Position numbers and translations under genes: made by a program. DNA of 39,706 nucleotides, from contig NZ_BLJO01000007.1 of assembly GCF_009932555.1 (NCBI RefSeq), positions 337,199 through 376,904 on the forward strand, in the 5' to 3' direction. The DNA is from Steroidobacter agaridevorans. GTDB lineage: Bacteria > Pseudomonadota > Gammaproteobacteria > Steroidobacterales > Steroidobacteraceae. This document shows positions 9,563 to 17,107 of this stretch, piece by piece. The notes below the pieces were generated by a model. It was not told the DNA's origin, did not search any database, and saw only the letters and a program-made list of their open reading frames with translations. The stretch's first letter is position 1; every line of letters starts with the position of its first letter.

Positions 9563-9686
9563 GCGCCCGCGGCGCCTGTCTGATCGATGCGCAATGAGCC
9601 CCCGTTGCACGCGGCGGCAGCCGGCGTGCTGATCGATGTTTCTTGCAGTTGTTGGCCGGCGGCGCCGGTCGGTTGTGTTCGCATGA

Positions 9687-9700
9687 TGATACCGCTACCA
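9687..9700. promoter_or_regulatory. XylR-like operator upstream of xylanase
   Basis: TGATACCGCTACCA is an imperfect palindrome with a central CG, differing at two positions from TGGTAGCGCTACCA, the type of LacI-family xyl box described for Xanthomonas xylan genes. It lies 78 bp upstream of the GH10 start and 124 bp upstream of the gntP start, so it could act on either gene. A further partial half-site, TGTTAGCG, is at 9716-9723. Assignment rests on motif similarity recalled from the literature. Confidence 0.45.
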
Positions 9701-9778
9701 GTCCTAGTCAATCAGTGTTAGCGTTGGGCCGCCGAAGAGCCCGATTCAACGCTACAAAACAAGCTTGGGGGATATGCC

Positions 9779-11665
9779 ATGAGCATGGATTTTCGTGCAT
9801 TCCTTGGTGCGTTTGTAATCTTGGCCGTGCCGCTCACCGCAGCGGCACAGACCGAGCCGATCATTGTCGAAGCGGAATCAGCCAGCATCGGTTCTGCCTA
9901 TAGTGTCGGCGCCACCGAAGGCGCCACTTACGTCACCATCGTCAACGATTCGCCCGGCTTCGGTCCGCCCGCGACCGCCGACGGTGCGCTCACCTACTCC
10001 GTCACGTTTCCAGCAGCGGGGAATTATGACCTGTACGCGCGCTTCCGGGTCGGTCCCGGCGGCGGCAGCGACGACAGCTTCTATGTCGGCAACGGCTTTG
10101 GCAACAAGGTCGGCACCGGCGAATGGGTGCTGCTCAATCAAGTCGATGGCGGCGGCTTCACCGCACCGGCCGACACGGTCCGCAATGGCGGCCCGGCGAC
10201 CACCAATGTGTTCAAGTGGTTCCGGATCACCGGCTTCGCCGGGCCCGCAACCTGGACTGTACCCGCAGGCAATCTCACGCAAACGTTTTCAGCGGGCGGC
10301 CGGGAGACCGGCAACTTCATCGACAAATTTGCGTTCGGCCGGCAAGGCTCGTGGTACACGGTGAACAATCTGGACACCGGATCCGCCGCGACAGGCACGC
10401 CACCGCCACCGCCTCCACCGCCCTATACGCCGCCGGGTCCGCCCATCGCCACTGGCAAGTCGAAATATCTTGGCAGCGCGCACAGTCCGGCGCAGACCCC
10501 CAACTTCGCCGCGTATTGGAATCAAGTGACACCGGAGAACGGCGGCAAGTGGGCCTCCGTCGAAGGCACTCGCGATGTGATGAACTGGACGCAGGCGGAT
10601 GCGGCTTATCAAATGGCGCGCACCAATGGCTTCAAGTTCAAATGGCACGTGCTGTTCTGGGGCAATCAGCAACCGGAGTGGCTGCAGAATCTGCCGCCGG
10701 CCGAGCAGCTCGAAGAAATTCGCGAGTGGCTGGCCGCCATCGCCGAGCGTTATCCCGATCTCGAGCAGATCGAAGTCGTGAACGAGCCGCTGCACGATCC
10801 GCCGCTCGCCGTGAACACACCGCCGGGCCAGTCCTGCGGCGGCTGTGGCAATTATTACGAAGCCCTGGGCGGCGCGGGCGCAACCGGCTGGGATTGGATC
10901 ATCACGGCGTTCACGCTGGCGCGAGAATATTTCCCGAACGCCAAGCTGATGCTCAACGACTACAGCATCGTCAACGATCGAAACGCGACTGAAACTTACG
11001 TCGGCATCATCAAGCTGCTCAAGGCCCGTAGATTGATCGATCATGTCGGCATCCAAGGTCACGCGTTCTCCACCACCGAGGCCGCGCCGATGCCCAACCT
11101 GCGCGCCAATCTGGACTATCTGGCATCGAAGACGTGGCTGCCCATCTACGTGACCGAGCTGGATATCGATGGCAACGACGATCCCGTGCAGCTCGCGGGC
11201 TACCAGAAAATCTTCCCGGTGTTCTGGGAGCACCCGGCCGTGCGCGGCATTACGTTGTGGGGCTATCGCCCCGGCCATTGGCGAACGGCGCAAGGCGCCT
11301 GGCTGACTTATGAGAATGGCGCCGAGCGACCGGCAATGCAGTGGCTGCAGCGTTACGTGCAGAACCATCGCGCCGAAGTTTCTTTCCAGTGGTTCTCAGT
11401 CCCGAAGAAGGCGGCCGAAGGTACCGTTGTCGGCACGGCGACAGCAACCGATGCCGACCCGGGCACCGCGTTCTCGCAATGGCAAACGGAATATTCCAGC
11501 GCCGGAGGAATATTCGCGATCGATCCGGACACCGGCAGAATTACGGTGTCGGATGCGGCTGCCTTGCGAGCGGTGCGGAAAGGAACGCCGTTGCTGTTGT
11601 CTGTCTCCGTCTGGGACGGCTATCAGCGCAGCAATCCCAACCTGGTCCTCATCCTGGTCAGATAA
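9779..11665 (+). CDS. Secreted GH10 endo-beta-1,4-xylanase, multidomain
   Basis: 628 residues. A Sec signal peptide (about 1-23, ending TAAAQ) leads into a beta-sandwich carbohydrate-binding-like region (about 28-190), then a proline-rich linker (208-222) and the GH10 catalytic barrel (about 224-530). The C-terminal region (about 532-628) has the cadherin-like features DADPGT and FAIDPDTGRITV. GH10 hallmarks are TPENGGKW (251-258), the acid/base Glu336 in EVVNEPLH and the nucleophile Glu460 in YVTELDID. The enzyme should cut internal xylan linkages outside the cell or at its surface. GGGGGA lies about 8 nt before the ATG. It is followed by a hairpin terminator and is probably monocistronic. 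The N-terminal domain is not assigned to a numbered CBM family here. Confidence 0.92.
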   Translation: MSMDFRAFLGAFVILAVPLTAAAQTEPIIVEAESASIGSAYSVGATEGATYVTIVNDSPGFGPPATADGALTYSVTFPAAGNYDLYARFRVGPGGGSDDSFYVGNGFGNKVGTGEWVLLNQVDGGGFTAPADTVRNGGPATTNVFKWFRITGFAGPATWTVPAGNLTQTFSAGGRETGNFIDKFAFGRQGSWYTVNNLDTGSAATGTPPPPPPPPYTPPGPPIATGKSKYLGSAHSPAQTPNFAAYWNQVTPENGGKWASVEGTRDVMNWTQADAAYQMARTNGFKFKWHVLFWGNQQPEWLQNLPPAEQLEEIREWLAAIAERYPDLEQIEVVNEPLHDPPLAVNTPPGQSCGGCGNYYEALGGAGATGWDWIITAFTLAREYFPNAKLMLNDYSIVNDRNATETYVGIIKLLKARRLIDHVGIQGHAFSTTEAAPMPNLRANLDYLASKTWLPIYVTELDIDGNDDPVQLAGYQKIFPVFWEHPAVRGITLWGYRPGHWRTAQGAWLTYENGAERPAMQWLQRYVQNHRAEVSFQWFSVPKKAAEGTVVGTATATDADPGTAFSQWQTEYSSAGGIFAIDPDTGRITVSDAAALRAVRKGTPLLLSVSVWDGYQRSNPNLVLILVR

Positions 11666-11678
11666 CTGTCGTCACTTG

Positions 11679-11712
11679 CAGGGCCGGCCCAGCCGGTCGG
11701 CCCTGTTTCGTT
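11679..11712 (+). terminator. Rho-independent terminator after the xylanase gene
   Basis: A perfect 8-bp stem, CAGGGCCG / CGGCCCTG (11679-11686 and 11698-11705), with an 11-nt loop is followed by TTTCGTTT. It begins 13 bp after the xylanase stop and separates it from the cupin gene. Confidence 0.7.
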
Positions 11713-11731
11713 TCATTCACAGGAGCCCGTT

Positions 11732-12172
11732 GTGATCACTCTTCGCGATATGACTATTGCCGCTGTGTCCGTGACCGCGACGATCGGCGTCACCGCATTC
11801 GCCGCGTCGGATCCCAAAGTCATGGGCTCGGCGGCGCTCGACTGGAACGATGTGCCGGTCCAACAAGAGGAAGTCCGCGCCGTTCGCCAGTTCTTCCGTG
11901 CGCCGACCGCGACGCTGGATGAGCTCGAGCTGCACGTCACGACGCTGCCCGCCGGCGCGACCTCGCATGCGCCTCACAAACATCCCAACGAAGAGCTGGT
12001 GATCGTGAAGGAAGGCACGGTCGAAGTGCTGGTCGATGGCAAGATGAAGCGCGTCGGCCCGGGCGCTGTCGTCTTCAATGCCTCGAACCAGATGCACTCG
12101 CTACGCAACGTCGGCGACGGCCCGGCCACTTATCACGTGATCAACTGGACGACGGCAGCGACGCCGCGCTGA
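11732..12172 (+). CDS. Exported small cupin-domain protein
   Basis: 146 residues with an N-terminal hydrophobic segment (about 7-25, ending AFAAS) that looks like a signal peptide, then a single cupin fold. Metal-ligand candidates are His82 and His84 in HKHPNEE, Glu88 in the same stretch, and His112 in QMHSLRN. Such one-domain cupins bind a metal and either a sugar or a small molecule; no reaction can be assigned. The GTG start at 11732 has AGGAG 7 nt upstream. Its last 32 bp overlap the 3' end of the convergent PLD-like gene, so both mRNAs share a complementary tail. Confidence 0.85.
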   Translation: MITLRDMTIAAVSVTATIGVTAFAASDPKVMGSAALDWNDVPVQQEEVRAVRQFFRAPTATLDELELHVTTLPAGATSHAPHKHPNEELVIVKEGTVEVLVDGKMKRVGPGAVVFNASNQMHSLRNVGDGPATYHVINWTTAATPR

Positions 12173-14696
12173 GGCCCTCTGGTGACAAAAGTCCCACGCT
12201 CGATACGCGGTCCGGCCGATATTGAATTTCCTGTTCGAAGTCGAACAACGCCACCGCGCCACTGCTGACGGAGGAAACGATACGAAGCCTCGGCCGAGCC
12301 AGCGCCGTCGCAAAGGCGAGCGAACCGATCTGGCTCGGCTGGACCGGTGGGATCCTGTCGCCTCGGATTCGCGTCAATACCTCGTCGACAACCCGCCCCC
12401 AGGACTCGCAAGTGACCAGCCATTTCGCTGCGGCCTGATGCACGCCGGGATTCGCGACCGACAGAATGCTGGTTCGCGCCTCCTCCAATGAAATATCGTC
12501 ACCCGACAGAATCTGGACCAGCTCCAACAGCACCGCCTTGTTCCGGATCCGCTCCTCGACGGCCTCCCGCTGCTCCGAAATACCAAACCGCTCGTCCAAT
12601 GCGACACCACAGTCCCAAGCCAGCCAGATCAACAGACCTTTGAGTCGAGCAATCTCGTCGAACGTCTCCGTGCCCAGCGTCGCCACGACCCTGCTGTAGA
12701 GATCCCGGCCGCGACCGAAGAACGAGACCATTACGTGGTCGAGCAGGCGCCGCTGATCCGCCGGATCGACCAGACGCGCGTGCACACGCCGCCAACGCTC
12801 GTGCTTCTCGATCTTTCGAAGCTCGCGCGTAATCGCCAACACGGCGACCAATTGCACCAGCACCGTCGGCCCCGGATCCGCCTGCTGATCCATCTGGACC
12901 TTCATTCTGGAAATCAGCCGGCGCAGCTTACGCTGGCAAATCGAGGCGATCTTGACATCGTCGACGCGGTTCCGCGGGATCTCCATATCGTCATCCTTGC
13001 CGATCCGATCCTCTTCGGTTCGCCCCTGGGAATCCACATTGGCGTCCAGTCGTGACAATCCGACCCCGAGACGATGAATCAGAACGTCGAGGAGATGCCC
13101 CAGGTCGGTGCCCGTGAGCAGACGTCGATGACGCTTCGCCTTCTTTGTTTCATGCATGCCGACCGCCAGCGTCTCGGGCTTGAGATTCGCCTCGTTCTGC
13201 GCGGCGGATTGGTTGGAGCTGCGGCGGCTGCGATCCGATATTTCAGACGCGGCACCGGACGCGTCGTCAAATATGACTTTCTCCACCGCGGACACCAGCT
13301 TGGCGATGTCTCCGGATTCGGCGCCGAGTTCCTGTAACGCAGCACGGAACTGCGCCTGCTGGGTGGATCGGGCGAGGTCCTCGATCATCGCCGTGTGATG
13401 CACGATGGCTTCAACGACGGCTCCGCCCGCCAACGCAAATAGCAGCCGCGTGCAGCCTGGTCTCAGCTCGCGATCGGCGGGAATGACGAGCATTCCGTCT
13501 TCTTTGTTCAATTGAATCGGCAGCTCGATAGGCTCACTCTCGCCGACCTTGGCGGCACAGCGTTTGGGAATGGTTGGGAACGCAGCAAGGGGCGCCGCGA
13601 ACCCGATCTCGGTCTCACAAGCCACGATCGCCGCTCGCGTCGCCTCTTCGGCCACTTGCTCGGCCACGCTCTCCGAAATGCTCGCCCATTGGTCGGCCGC
13701 AATCGGTTGACATTCGCGGATGGCAAGCAGCCCCAGTTCCTCCGCAGCCTTGCGCGCGCTGGCTCCCTTTCGCAGCAGGACTGCCTCCTCGTTTCCGCCC
13801 AGCCACGCGGGCGCGCTTGGATTCGCGCTGCCGCTGACCAGCAGGTGATCTCCATTCCTGCCTTCGAAGAAGATTGCCTTGGCATGCAGATAGCCGGAGC
13901 GATCGGCCAATGTCGACGCATCCCGAAAATCAAACTGCCTTTTCGCAAGCTGCTTTCCCGGAAGCGACACGGTGGCGGGCTCGATGCCGCACATCGGCCG
14001 AACCTCGGGCCAGCGCTTTGCCAACGCCTTGAGTAACTGCAATTTCGTGTCGAAGAAAGCTCCGATCACGATGATGCTCTTGACCGACTTCGGCGCATGG
14101 ACGATCAACTGGTCGAAGAGCGGCGCAGTCGATGTGCCTTGCGCAAGTGGCGTCGGATCCACGACGACATTGCTCACGCCCTCGAGCCAGGGCGCGTGAT
14201 TCTTCATCGAAGTCACCGCCTCGAGCGCCGGCGCTGGCAGGAAAGCCTGTTGATCGTTCAGCCACGTTTTGATGAAGCCCCACACCGTCCGCGCGGTCGC
14301 CACTGCGGCTTCATCGCGTCTCGGATCGAATTCGATCCAGTTGGTCATCTCGCGGTTGTAGCCGAAGCCCGCGATCGTCAGATTGTGACTGCCGAGGCAG
14401 ATCAATCCCCTCGACTTGCCGACCAGCAGCCACACCTTTGGATGAAACGCCGCCTCCGAGCGCATGGGTACGAGCGTGTAATCGCTGCCGGCCCGACGAG
14501 GAGCCGCAAATGTGTCCGACAACGAAGCACCACATTGGCGAGCATCGGCCAACACTACATTGTGCCGGCACTGTGACGCTCTGAGGCGCCTGAGAACGAC
14601 CTCCTCATAGAACGGAAAATACACGTTATAGGTCGTGATCAACGACGCTTCATAGCCGCCCCGGCGAAGGGCGTCGTACAGGGAGTCACCGGCCAT
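12141..14696 (-). CDS. Phospholipase-D-superfamily protein of a two-gene module
   Basis: 851 residues. The N-terminal third holds two PLD-type active-site motifs. The first is HPK at 85-87 followed by GSHNLT (Ser103, Asn105). The second is HAK at 271-273 followed by GSANP (Ser290, Asn292). Two such motifs form the catalytic pocket in PLD-family nucleases, so DNA, RNA or phosphodiester hydrolysis is the likely chemistry. The rest is unrecognised: a charged, probably disordered stretch (about 465-525) and a mostly helical C-terminal region (about 540-850). I saw no helicase, methylase or membrane segment. The ATG at 14696 overlaps the upstream stop by 11 nt and has GAGGAAG inside the upstream gene. 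Its 3' end overlaps the cupin gene by 32 bp. Confidence 0.8.
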   Translation of the reverse strand: MAGDSLYDALRRGGYEASLITTYNVYFPFYEEVVLRRLRASQCRHNVVLADARQCGASLSDTFAAPRRAGSDYTLVPMRSEAAFHPKVWLLVGKSRGLICLGSHNLTIAGFGYNREMTNWIEFDPRRDEAAVATARTVWGFIKTWLNDQQAFLPAPALEAVTSMKNHAPWLEGVSNVVVDPTPLAQGTSTAPLFDQLIVHAPKSVKSIIVIGAFFDTKLQLLKALAKRWPEVRPMCGIEPATVSLPGKQLAKRQFDFRDASTLADRSGYLHAKAIFFEGRNGDHLLVSGSANPSAPAWLGGNEEAVLLRKGASARKAAEELGLLAIRECQPIAADQWASISESVAEQVAEEATRAAIVACETEIGFAAPLAAFPTIPKRCAAKVGESEPIELPIQLNKEDGMLVIPADRELRPGCTRLLFALAGGAVVEAIVHHTAMIEDLARSTQQAQFRAALQELGAESGDIAKLVSAVEKVIFDDASGAASEISDRSRRSSNQSAAQNEANLKPETLAVGMHETKKAKRHRRLLTGTDLGHLLDVLIHRLGVGLSRLDANVDSQGRTEEDRIGKDDDMEIPRNRVDDVKIASICQRKLRRLISRMKVQMDQQADPGPTVLVQLVAVLAITRELRKIEKHERWRRVHARLVDPADQRRLLDHVMVSFFGRGRDLYSRVVATLGTETFDEIARLKGLLIWLAWDCGVALDERFGISEQREAVEERIRNKAVLLELVQILSGDDISLEEARTSILSVANPGVHQAAAKWLVTCESWGRVVDEVLTRIRGDRIPPVQPSQIGSLAFATALARPRLRIVSSVSSGAVALFDFEQEIQYRPDRVSSVGLLSPEGLSAASLPSSS

Positions 14697-16335
14697 TGAG
14701 GACTTCCTCGAGCATTCGCCTGCCAAACGCGGTCAAGCTGGAGCCCTCTGGTCCGTCGACGATCGCTTCGAGATCGCGCAACATTTGCAAGCCCTGGCCC
14801 ACGCGCGGATTGGTGCGCGTGGGCGGGGGAACATCGTCAATGATCTCGAGACCTCGTTCCGCCGGTCGCACCCGGAAAGTTGCTTGTGGGTTGTAGCGGA
14901 GCTTGCGGAGCGCCACGGACAAATGAACCTCGATTCCCCAGCGATTCATCAACCAGCCCAGCAACCTGGGAATCGACAGCTCGGACCACTCCCCTGCCGC
15001 CAATTCGGTAAAGCTCTGCAGATTGATCGGATAGTTGTCGAGGAATCCAGCCTCGAAGGGACTTGCCTGGTACGCCTCCTTCGTTGTGGGTCGTGCGGCC
15101 AGCGCCACGAGGATGCGCAGCGAATGAACCAGAACAGCCTCGTCCGATCCGGCCTTGAATGCCTCGAGTATGGACCGTGAGCACGCCCACTCATGATCCG
15201 GCAGATCCCAGCCGTCGATCGGCGCCAGCGTGCTGCGCGCCCCATGCGTGATCGCACCAAACGACTTCCCCGCAAAGTGTTTCGCGACGCGCTTGGCCAA
15301 AGCAGATCCGGTGATCCACGTTTCAAAGTCGTGTCCCGTGGCGAATCGCAACCCCTCTTGCTCGTGTTGGTCGATGATCTTCAAGCCGACGGCAAACACA
15401 GCTTGAGCGGCGATCGACAACAAGTCATTGCGAACGTACAGCGCCCAGGCGCTCGCAGTGGCTTCCAATGGCGCAGGAACCTTCCATAGCCGGCCGCTAC
15501 CGAAGCTACGGCCATAGGAGGCGCACTGAAAATGCTCGAGTGTGACCGGAACCCTCCACTTGCCCGCGCTGGCATCCACCATCGCGAGTGCAAAGGCCAG
15601 CGTCTGCCGGCGTTGTCCGCCGGGCTCGTCGCTCGACAGCGCTCGTTCAAACAGCAGATCGGCGAGTTGCGCATGCTCTTCGGAGGAATGGGGCAACCGA
15701 CAGAAGCAAAACGGCTCCAGCTCATCGAGCAATTTGAGCGAAACGCGGTCGCCTTCCAGGACTTTGAAGAATTTTGCGCTATCGACCCGGCGTTCCACCG
15801 CCTCCGCCAATACCGCGCCTCGCTCCTTTGTGTATTTGATCCAGCCACGCTCGCTGACATCCAGGATCCGGAGATCCTGCAAAGTGCCGATGTAGTACTG
15901 GCCCAACCCACCCAGCCTGTTTTGGAAATATCGGGTGCCGTTGTTTTCTCGAGTAGCGTAGTCCGAGAGGCGCAGCGCCTCGCCTGCATCGAGCTTGTTC
16001 AATGCAGGCACGAGCTTCTGACGACCGATGCCTCCGACAGCGTGCCAGTCGGTCTGCTGCCCCGTTCGCTGCGAGTGCCGCTCCGCTATCCATGTCAGCA
16101 GGCAGTCCGCCCGACGAAACAACTGCTCGAACTTTTCCGAATCGACGCTGCGATAGCGCTGATCGAATGCCCAGACGAACCACGGATACAGTGAGTAGTA
16201 CCTGGCCCGGTCCGTGACGTTCGTTATGCCCGGCAGCAATCGGGTGTACAGATCGATACACGGGGCGTGAGTACCGAGATGATCGAGTCCCTGCGCGCGC
16301 TCAGGCGGCTCCACCCACGTTGTCCGTACTTCCAT
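14686..16335 (-). CDS. Unrecognised protein, first gene of the PLD module
   Basis: About 549 residues, probably cytoplasmic, with no signal peptide or membrane segment. I do not recognise the family. Notable are an N-terminal block with GLDHLGTHAPCIDLY and ITNVTDRARYYSLYPWF, dense in aromatic residues, and a helix-rich body. The last ~60 residues include RPAERGLEII and a possible winged-helix-like end. No Walker, HNH or methylase motif is visible. The start is either ATG 16335 or GTG 16344, three codons upstream. The stop overlaps the PLD-like start by 11 nt, so the products are probably made together and act together. It is preceded by a 73-bp region (16345-16417) that looks more A+T-rich than its surroundings and may hold the promoter. 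Confidence 0.75.
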   Translation of the reverse strand: MEVRTTWVEPPERAQGLDHLGTHAPCIDLYTRLLPGITNVTDRARYYSLYPWFVWAFDQRYRSVDSEKFEQLFRRADCLLTWIAERHSQRTGQQTDWHAVGGIGRQKLVPALNKLDAGEALRLSDYATRENNGTRYFQNRLGGLGQYYIGTLQDLRILDVSERGWIKYTKERGAVLAEAVERRVDSAKFFKVLEGDRVSLKLLDELEPFCFCRLPHSSEEHAQLADLLFERALSSDEPGGQRRQTLAFALAMVDASAGKWRVPVTLEHFQCASYGRSFGSGRLWKVPAPLEATASAWALYVRNDLLSIAAQAVFAVGLKIIDQHEQEGLRFATGHDFETWITGSALAKRVAKHFAGKSFGAITHGARSTLAPIDGWDLPDHEWACSRSILEAFKAGSDEAVLVHSLRILVALAARPTTKEAYQASPFEAGFLDNYPINLQSFTELAAGEWSELSIPRLLGWLMNRWGIEVHLSVALRKLRYNPQATFRVRPAERGLEIIDDVPPPTRTNPRVGQGLQMLRDLEAIVDGPEGSSLTAFGRRMLEEVLNGR

Positions 16336-16417
16336 GCCTGCCACTTTGTTTGACTGGAACGTGGCGACTAGTTAAGCAGAAATTGCTACGCATCAATTGT
16401 GACCTGTATCGCGGCTC

Positions 16418-16888
16418 TCACAAGCCGAGCTCACTCAACCCCGGGTGATCCTCCGGCCGCCGTCCCTGCGGCCAGCGATACTTGCGCTCCGCTTCGGCGA
16501 TCGGCACATCGTTGATGCTGGCGTATCGGCGCTGCATGAGCCCGTTCGCATCGAACTCCCAATTCTCGTTGCCGTAAGAGCGATACCAGTTGCTGGAATC
16601 GTCGCGCCATTCGTAAGCGAAGCGCACGGCGATGCGATTGTCGCCAAAGGTCCACAGCTCCTTGATGAGCCGATACTCGAGCTCGCGACGCCACTTGCGC
16701 GTCAGGAACTCGACGATCTGTTCGCGTCCTTGCGGAAACTCGGAACGGTTTCGCCACTTGCTATCGACGGTGTACGCGAGCGCGACGCGCGCCGGATCGC
16801 GACTGTTCCACGCGTCCTCCGCGAGGCGAACTTTCTGAATCGCGGTCTCGCGAGTGAAGGGCGGCAAAGGGGGACGTGCGTCGCTCAT
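16418..16888 (-). CDS. DUF1348 / NTF2-like small protein
   Basis: 156 residues from the ATG at 16888, which has GGAGG about 9 nt upstream; an in-frame start 8 codons earlier lacks this support. The sequence has the NTF2-like cone-fold pattern typical of DUF1348 ([14 protein letters not shown], then [15 protein letters not shown], then YGNENWEFD and [13 protein letters not shown]). No catalytic role is known for the group. It is probably a soluble cytoplasmic protein. It lies upstream of the two-gene PLD module in the same direction with an 82-bp gap, and could be co-transcribed, but the themes do not match. Confidence 0.85.
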   Translation of the reverse strand: MSDARPPLPPFTRETAIQKVRLAEDAWNSRDPARVALAYTVDSKWRNRSEFPQGREQIVEFLTRKWRRELEYRLIKELWTFGDNRIAVRFAYEWRDDSSNWYRSYGNENWEFDANGLMQRRYASINDVPIAEAERKYRWPQGRRPEDHPGLSELGL

Positions 16889-17007
16889 GAGATTGGCCTC
16901 CGTTGTCAGCAAAGAAGAATCTACTCACCTGAACACGCGCGCAAGCATCAATCCAAATCCCGCATCGCGCGATCCACAACGGCACTGAATAAAGCGGATT
17001 GGCAGGG

Positions 17008-17036
17008 TTGTCACCGGTGTCAGCGTTCAATAGGCT
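17008..17036 (+). promoter_or_regulatory. TonB receptor 1 promoter with palindromic operator
   Basis: TTGTCACCGGTGTCAG (17008-17023) is a near-perfect palindrome around CACCGGTG. Its left half, TTGTCA (17008-17013), is also a good -35 hexamer; 17 bp further lies TAGGCT (17031-17036), a weak -10. A repressor bound to the palindrome would cover the -35. The same palindrome occurs upstream of TonB receptor 2 in the same relation to a -35. The central CG and dyad are typical of LacI-family operators. Confidence 0.6.
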
Positions 17037-17070
17037 AGTTATGAAAGCGCGTTTAGTTATGAAAACGTGT
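17036..17070 (+). repeat. Tandem 17-bp direct repeat in the receptor 1 leader
   Basis: TAGTTATGAAAGCGCGT (17036-17052) and TAGTTATGAAAACGTGT (17054-17070) match at 15 of 17 positions with an 18-bp period. They start at the end of the putative -10 and lie entirely in the predicted 5' leader. Role unknown; a second protein-binding site or a recent small duplication are both possible. Confidence 0.6.
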
Positions 17071-17107
17071 GTTGCCAAAGCAAGAGAAGCAAGCTCGGGG
17101 GATCTGG

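Noticed and set aside
16418-16888. DUF1348 gene as a third member of the PLD module
   Set aside because: There is an 82-bp gap with its own A+T-rich stretch, a separate strong ribosome-binding site and a housekeeping-type family; nothing ties it to the module beyond direction.
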